DNA of 64,000 bases from Stenotrophomonas maltophilia (lineage in GTDB: Bacteria; Pseudomonadota; Gammaproteobacteria; Xanthomonadales; Xanthomonadaceae), in contig FOZF01000002.1 in the NCBI GenBank assembly GCA_900113425.1, positions 1,009,027 through 1,073,026 on the forward strand, given 5' to 3'. Every line of letters starts with the position of its first letter. The first letter of the stretch is position 1. Positions 59,513-64,000 of this stretch are shown piece after piece. The notes below the pieces were generated by a model. It did no database searches and was not told where the DNA came from. It worked only from the letters and a program-made list of their open reading frames with translations. The translations under genes were made by a program, and so were the position numbers.

Positions 59513-61756
59513 ATGTACGCCGAATCACTGCTTCCCGGCACCGCGCTGCAGCGCCTGCACCAGGACCGACGCCTGATCCGCGTCGAAACCGCTCTGGATC
59601 CGGACACTTTCCTGGTCAAGCGTTTCGAGGGCAGCGAGGCGGTGTCCAGCCCGTTCGCGTACCGCATCGAACTGCTGTCGGTCCAGCCGCGACTGGAACT
59701 GAAACAGCTGGTCGGGCAGCCGCTGCGCCTGCAGCTGGGCGATGAATTCGGCAACCGCAGCGTGCACGGCTATGTGCGCGAGTTCGCCAGTACGGGCCAG
59801 CAGGCCCAGTTCAGTGCCTACCGGGCCGAGCTCGCGCCCTGGTTCGCCTTCCTCGATTACACCTGCAACTGCCGGATCTTCCAGGACCGCAACGTGCTGC
59901 AGATCATCGAGGAGGTGTTCCAGGGCTACGCACAGCTGGCGAAGTTCCGCTACGACCTCAATGCCGGCAAGTTGCCGCCGCTGCCGTACTGCGTGCAGTA
60001 CAACGAGTCTGATTTCGCCTTCGTCAGTCGCCTGCTGGAAGATGCCGGCCTGTACTACAGCTTCGTCCATGACGAAGAGGGCCATACGATGGTGATCAGC
60101 GACGATTCAACGCTGAGCACCGCGCATGGCGAACCGCAGCCCATCGCGTTCGTGTCCGACCAGGGCACGCTGGCCAGCACCGGCCTGCATCGCTGGGGTG
60201 CACGCCGACGCGTCGGGCCCAGCGTGCAGACCCTGCGCAGTTTCGATTTCAAGCAGCCGGGCCAGACGCTGGATGGCAACCAGGGCAACCAAGTCCCGTT
60301 GGGCCTGCTGCCGCCGCTCGAGCAGTACCGCTACGACGGTGCGGCGCGTTTCACCAACAGCCGCATCGGCCAGGCGCTGGCGGCGGTGCGCAACGAGGAA
60401 GTGGCGTGGCCGACCAAGCTGTTCGAGTGCGCGGGCAATGCCGGTGAACTCGACGCCGGCGCCTGCTTCGAACTGGAGCGGCACCCGGATTTCATCGGAC
60501 GTGACGATACGGATCGTAGCTTCTTCGTGGTGAGCGTGCAGCGGGAAGGCCACAACAATTTCGCTGCCGATTTCGGCAGCGCTGAAGCCCCGAGTGTCGA
60601 AGTGCAGGCCGAGGTGCTGCGCCGTCGTATCCCCTACAGGCCGCTGCGGCGGACGCCATGGCCACGCATGCCGGGCCCGCAGACCGCCACCGTGGTCGGT
60701 CCGCCGGGGGAAGAGCTGCATGCCGACCGCTACGGCCGGGTAAAAGTGCAGTTTCATTGGGACCGCCAGCTTGATCGCCGCGAGAATGCCTCGTGCTGGA
60801 TCCGCAGCGCGAGTCCGTGGGCAGGCGCCGACATGGGCGGCGTGTCGCCGCCGCGCGTGGGCCAGGAGGTGATCGTCGATTTCCTCGATGGCGACCCGGA
60901 CCGACCCATCATCACCGGCCGTGTCTACAACGAGGACAACATGCCGCCGTTCGGCATGGAGGTGAGCGGCCTCAAGTCGAAGACGGTCAAGGGCGCGGGC
61001 TGGAATGAGATCACCATGCATGATGGCGCCGGTGGCGAGCTGCTGAACATGCGGGCGCAGCGTGACATGGTCACCACCGTGCTCAACGACCAGAACGCCA
61101 GCGTCAAGAACAACAAGTCCACATCGGTGTCGGTCAACCATCGAATGGACGTCGGCGCCAACCAGGACATCAGCGTCGGCGGCAACCGTGGCATCACCGT
61201 CACCGGCACCGACACGCTCGGCGTCACCGGCACCCGCACCACCAATGTGACCGGCGCGGTGACCGAGAAGTACGAAGCAGGGGAAACCAAGACGATCTCC
61301 GCGGCCGGCTATACCGAAACCATCACCGGCGACTTCAAGACCACCCTGACCGGCAACTTCACCAGTCAGCGCACCGGCACGTGGACCGAGACCGTCACCT
61401 CGACCTCCAGCCGCACGGTCGGCGGACTGGTGACGGAGACGCTGAATGCCGCGCGGGAGGTGACCATTACCGGTCATGACAAGCGCAGCGTGCAGGGCAA
61501 GGTCGACGACAGCAATGTCGGCGAGCGGGTGATCGATGTCACCGGCAATTTCAGCCAAGACGTGACCGGTACACACAGCCAGGGCTCGGACGGCGCGATG
61601 AGCCTGGAGTCGGCGGTCAAGCTGTCCACCAAGGTCGGTGGCTCGGTCATCGAGATCACCGACAGCGCCATCAAGATCACCGCCGGTGGCTCGGAAGTGG
61701 TCATCGACGCAGGCGGTGTGTCAGTCAACGGCAGCGAGATCAAGCTCAACTGCTGA
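59513..61756 (+). CDS. vgrG: type VI secretion system tip protein VgrG
   Basis: The 747-residue protein has the gp27-like base (FLVKRFEGSEAVSSPFAYRIELLS, GYVREF, CRIFQDRNVLQIIEEVF, YCVQYNESDFAFVSRLLEDAGLYYSF). Next comes the gp5-like OB domain with YGRVKVQFHWDR, CWIRSASPWAGADMGGVSPPRVGQEVIVDFLDGDPDRPIITGRVYN. The C-terminus is a Thr/Val-rich beta-helix needle (VTGTDTLGVTGTRTTNVTG). No enzymatic extension follows. The ATG at 59513 gives a normal N-terminus; a GTG 45 bp upstream is possible. The three genes after it are probably its cargo module. Confidence 0.95.
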   Translation: MYAESLLPGTALQRLHQDRRLIRVETALDPDTFLVKRFEGSEAVSSPFAYRIELLSVQPRLELKQLVGQPLRLQLGDEFGNRSVHGYVREFASTGQQAQFSAYRAELAPWFAFLDYTCNCRIFQDRNVLQIIEEVFQGYAQLAKFRYDLNAGKLPPLPYCVQYNESDFAFVSRLLEDAGLYYSFVHDEEGHTMVISDDSTLSTAHGEPQPIAFVSDQGTLASTGLHRWGARRRVGPSVQTLRSFDFKQPGQTLDGNQGNQVPLGLLPPLEQYRYDGAARFTNSRIGQALAAVRNEEVAWPTKLFECAGNAGELDAGACFELERHPDFIGRDDTDRSFFVVSVQREGHNNFAADFGSAEAPSVEVQAEVLRRRIPYRPLRRTPWPRMPGPQTATVVGPPGEELHADRYGRVKVQFHWDRQLDRRENASCWIRSASPWAGADMGGVSPPRVGQEVIVDFLDGDPDRPIITGRVYNEDNMPPFGMEVSGLKSKTVKGAGWNEITMHDGAGGELLNMRAQRDMVTTVLNDQNASVKNNKSTSVSVNHRMDVGANQDISVGGNRGITVTGTDTLGVTGTRTTNVTGAVTEKYEAGETKTISAAGYTETITGDFKTTLTGNFTSQRTGTWTETVTSTSSRTVGGLVTETLNAAREVTITGHDKRSVQGKVDDSNVGERVIDVTGNFSQDVTGTHSQGSDGAMSLESAVKLSTKVGGSVIEITDSAIKITAGGSEVVIDAGGVSVNGSEIKLNC

Positions 61757-61775
61757 ACAGCACGGGAGATTCACC

Positions 61776-63392
61776 ATGCAGGACACCCCCATGCTGCGCG
61801 GCCTGAACGCATTGCGCGATGCCTGGCTGGAGGCCAGCGCCGACAGCAGCAGGCGCCTGTTGGTATGGCGCCTGCCGGCTGCCGCCAGCCGCCTGCTGGC
61901 CGCGTTTTTCGAGATGCAGCGCAACGACGCCGGGCGTGATACGCCGGACTGCTTCCTGCGCATCGATACCGCCTATGAGCTGGGCTTCCGTTACAGCCGG
62001 CAGGTCAAGCAGGATCTGCTCGACCGTTATCTGGCCAGCCAGGACGATCTGCGCGCGCAGCAGGTGCCACTGGGCTGGCGTGGCCCCAGCGAGGCGCATC
62101 CGGACAGCGCGCAGGGTGTGGTCGACGTGCTGCAGAGTTTCATCGACCATCACGGCGAGCATCTGCGCCTGCTGGCTGCCGTGCTGGAACCGGAGCGTTG
62201 TGTACCCGGTGAAGGCTTCGAGCGCTGGCTGGATGCGGCGCTGGCCGCTGCGCCGGGTGAGCGCCTGCGGCTGGTGCTGGTGGATACCGAAGAGGACCCG
62301 CGCTGGCAGCCGCTGCTGGAGCGCTATGCCAGAACCGCACGGGTGGTCACCGCCCCGGTCGATATGTTTGCGATTGCCCGGGATACCGCCGCGCAATCCG
62401 GCGGCCGCGGTCCGGAAGTGCTGTACCGGCAGCTGCTGGCGGACCTGATGCTGCTGCTGGAGCGAGGCAGTCCGTCGCAGGTGGTGGCCCGCGCCGGACG
62501 TGCGCAGGGCCTGGCGCAGCGGCACGGCTGGCAGGACCAGCAGTCGGTTGTGCAGATGATGGTGGCTGGTGCCTGGCTGAAACATGGCGATCACAGCCAG
62601 GCGATCAACAGCTACCGGCAGGCTCGCAGCGCCGCCGAAGGTGCACGTGCCAGTGGCAATCCTGCCGCGCCGGAACTGGTGATGCAGAGCTGGTTCGGTG
62701 AAGCGGGCTGCTGGTTGGCGGCCAAGCAACCCGAGCGTGCGGCACAGACCTACCTGCAGGCGTCCGCGTCCGCAGGCAGCATTCCGCACCCCATGTTCGC
62801 GCTGGAGGGCCAGCGCATGGCGGGCTGGTGTCACGTGCAGGCGGGCCAGCGCGAGGCGGCCCGCACACAGCTGCTGGAGGCGATCCGCATCGCCAAGCCG
62901 CTGGCGCCGGCCGACCGCAAGGCGACGACGCTGCCCCAGGCATTGTGGGATCTGCTGCAGCTTCAGGACGCACGACGCTGCGAACAGCTGCAGCAGGTTG
63001 CCACCGACTACCTGCAGGCCAGCACCGGCCTGCTGGAGAAAGCCGACGCGCAGGGGCGCGCCCTCGGCCCGCGTCCCCCGCGTCCGGCGCTGGATGCCAT
63101 CGACGCCGAGCTCGATGCCGCGCTGGAGCGCGGTTTCCATCGTGCGCAGCAGGAACGCGAGCGGCTGATCCAGGGTGGTGACGAATTCTTCCGCAAGATC
63201 GTGGCCGTCGGCCGCGATTTCCTCGACCCGGGCTGGAACGGCCTGCCGGCGATCGAACACCCGCTCGACCACGAGATTCCGGTGTGGAGCGAGCCCCCGG
63301 CGATGCAGCCGCTGCCCGATCCCAGTGGCCTGCTGCAGCCGCCCGTGGCGGCGCCTGCCGGGCCCGCCGTTACAGGAGTGGCTGTTGCATGA
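61776..63392 (+). CDS. TPR-like protein of the VgrG cluster
   Basis: The 538-residue protein begins with ATG 19 bp after vgrG, after GGGAG. No signal peptide or membrane span is seen. The middle and later parts show helical-pair repeats (ADLMLLLERGSPSQVVARAGRAQGLAQRHGW, GAWLKHGDHSQAINSYRQARSAAE, CWLAAKQPERAAQTYLQASA, CHVQAGQREAARTQLLEAIRIA) that look like tetratricopeptide repeats. The N-terminal 250 residues are not recognised and the C-terminus is Pro-rich. Its place between VgrG and an Rhs-type toxin suggests an effector-loading adaptor or chaperone; this is inferred. Confidence 0.78.
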   Translation: MQDTPMLRGLNALRDAWLEASADSSRRLLVWRLPAAASRLLAAFFEMQRNDAGRDTPDCFLRIDTAYELGFRYSRQVKQDLLDRYLASQDDLRAQQVPLGWRGPSEAHPDSAQGVVDVLQSFIDHHGEHLRLLAAVLEPERCVPGEGFERWLDAALAAAPGERLRLVLVDTEEDPRWQPLLERYARTARVVTAPVDMFAIARDTAAQSGGRGPEVLYRQLLADLMLLLERGSPSQVVARAGRAQGLAQRHGWQDQQSVVQMMVAGAWLKHGDHSQAINSYRQARSAAEGARASGNPAAPELVMQSWFGEAGCWLAAKQPERAAQTYLQASASAGSIPHPMFALEGQRMAGWCHVQAGQREAARTQLLEAIRIAKPLAPADRKATTLPQALWDLLQLQDARRCEQLQQVATDYLQASTGLLEKADAQGRALGPRPPRPALDAIDAELDAALERGFHRAQQERERLIQGGDEFFRKIVAVGRDFLDPGWNGLPAIEHPLDHEIPVWSEPPAMQPLPDPSGLLQPPVAAPAGPAVTGVAVA

Positions 63393-63517
63393 AGTCGAAC
63401 AAGACCGTGGTGATGCTGGTGGCCATCGTGCTTGGCATCATCGTCGTGACCTGGATCAGCGCCGAGTACCGTGACGAAGTAAAGGCGTTCCTGCGCGCGT
63501 TGTTCCGCGCCTTGTAA
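63389..63517 (+). CDS. 42-residue single-span membrane protein in the VgrG cluster
   Basis: The ATG overlaps the TPR gene stop (ATGA), so translation is coupled. After MKSNK comes one hydrophobic helix (VVMLVAIVLGIIVVTWI) and a short charged amphipathic tail SAEYRDEVKAFLRALFRAL. It is too short for a soluble effector or a usual immunity protein. It could be a membrane tether or small partner of the TPR protein or of the toxin. No known family is recognised. Confidence 0.68.
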   Translation: MKSNKTVVMLVAIVLGIIVVTWISAEYRDEVKAFLRALFRAL

Positions 63518-63536
63518 AGCAACAGGGAGTGTTGCC

Positions 63537-64000
63537 GTGAGCATCGCCGCCAAGCATTTCGATCCGCAGCTGGGTATCGACATCCACATGTATGCGGTGC
63601 CGCCGTGCCCGTTGCCGACGCCGCATATCGGCCTGGTGCTCGATCCGTTCGACTACATCCCGTTCATCGGTTCGACCATCAAGGTCAACGGCGTGCATCG
63701 CGGCACCGCCGGTACCGGCGGCCTGGATATCCACATTCCGCTCGGTGTGTGGGGGCCGCCGTTGGCGGCACCGATGGGCCCGCAGTTCGACGGCGAAGAA
63801 ATCTTCATGGGCAGTCGTACCGTGTCGGCCGATGGCGAGCCGTTCTCGCGGCTGGCGATGCCGGTGCTGGACTGCAATCTGGCCGGCATGATCAACCCGT
63901 TCCGGGTGAAGAAGCCGAAGAAGCCACTTCGGGCGATGTCACTGCCGACCGGCCTCAACGTGGCCATTCCCACCAGCGTCAAGGTGGGAGGACCGCCGAC
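63537..64000 (+). CDS. PAAR-containing Rhs-type polymorphic toxin, N-terminal part
   Basis: A GTG start at 63537 after GGGAG opens a frame that continues past the window end. The 154 visible residues read SIAAKHFDPQLGIDIHMYAV, PCPLPTPHIGLVLDPFDYIP, FIGSTIKVNGVHRGTAGTGG and similar, with NVAIPTSVKVGGPP at the edge. This is the PAAR-like tip and linker of Rhs effectors that sit on VgrG. The YD-repeat shell and the variable C-terminal toxin, plus any immunity gene, would lie downstream. The partial sequence supports the family, not the toxic activity. Confidence 0.85.
   Translation, partial: MSIAAKHFDPQLGIDIHMYAVPPCPLPTPHIGLVLDPFDYIPFIGSTIKVNGVHRGTAGTGGLDIHIPLGVWGPPLAAPMGPQFDGEEIFMGSRTVSADGEPFSRLAMPVLDCNLAGMINPFRVKKPKKPLRAMSLPTGLNVAIPTSVKVGGPP

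Overview
The window looks like a chromosomal segment of a Stenotrophomonas species (Xanthomonadaceae, S. maltophilia complex or close relative). The evidence is a uniformly GC-rich sequence with strong third-position GC bias, large oligosaccharide-type TonB-dependent receptors, several intergenic stem-loops that begin with GTAG (the SMAG/REP class known from S. maltophilia), and an RND efflux pair with a divergent two-component system arranged like smeRySy-smeYZ. The species call is inference; no rRNA gene is present.

Bases 1-24600 hold a carbohydrate-utilisation region of the N-glycan/high-mannose type. One part has a calcineurin-like phosphoesterase (cut by the left edge), a glucokinase, a Tat-exported glycosylasparaginase, CutC and a TonB-dependent receptor. 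A copper cassette (copA, cueR, and a convergent 64-residue copper chaperone, with two textbook CueR promoters) follows. The second part has a divergent TonB-dependent receptor and secreted GH92 alpha-mannosidase, a LacI-family regulator, an FHS-type sugar permease, a PfkB fructokinase, a mannose-isomerase-like AGE enzyme and a secreted GH2 beta-mannosidase. Together they would import mannosides, trim them to mannose, isomerise mannose to fructose and phosphorylate it. A shared TTnnATCGATnnAA palindrome occurs before glk, before the first receptor, three times between the second receptor and GH92, and in variant form inside the fructokinase gene. It is the natural candidate operator of the LacI protein.

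Bases 24600-36100 carry methionine salvage (mtnBDC), a repeat-rich intergenic stretch with two related structured inverted repeats, two paralogous APC amino-acid permeases, a Nudix protein, divergent serA and D-2-hydroxyglutarate dehydrogenase, and a DUF2388-DUF4105 pair with a zinc-protease-like motif. Bases 36065-42685 are the smeRySy-smeYZ-like efflux locus with an extra small gene overlapping the pump gene.

Bases 42700-59300 are mostly housekeeping: an MliC-like/COG3650 lipoprotein, efpL (yeiP), a short-chain dehydrogenase, a leucine-degradation cluster (HMG-CoA lyase, VOC protein, enoyl-CoA hydratase), the feoAB iron operon with a small cysteine-rich membrane protein, another SDR, dapB, carA-carB-greA, an uncharacterised protein and recJ.

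From 59400 to the right edge the window enters a type VI secretion spike/effector module: vgrG, a TPR-type protein, a 42-residue membrane protein and the start of a PAAR-containing Rhs-type polymorphic toxin that runs off the window. This is the accessory region most likely to hold something new. No tRNA, rRNA, CRISPR array or transposase was recognised.
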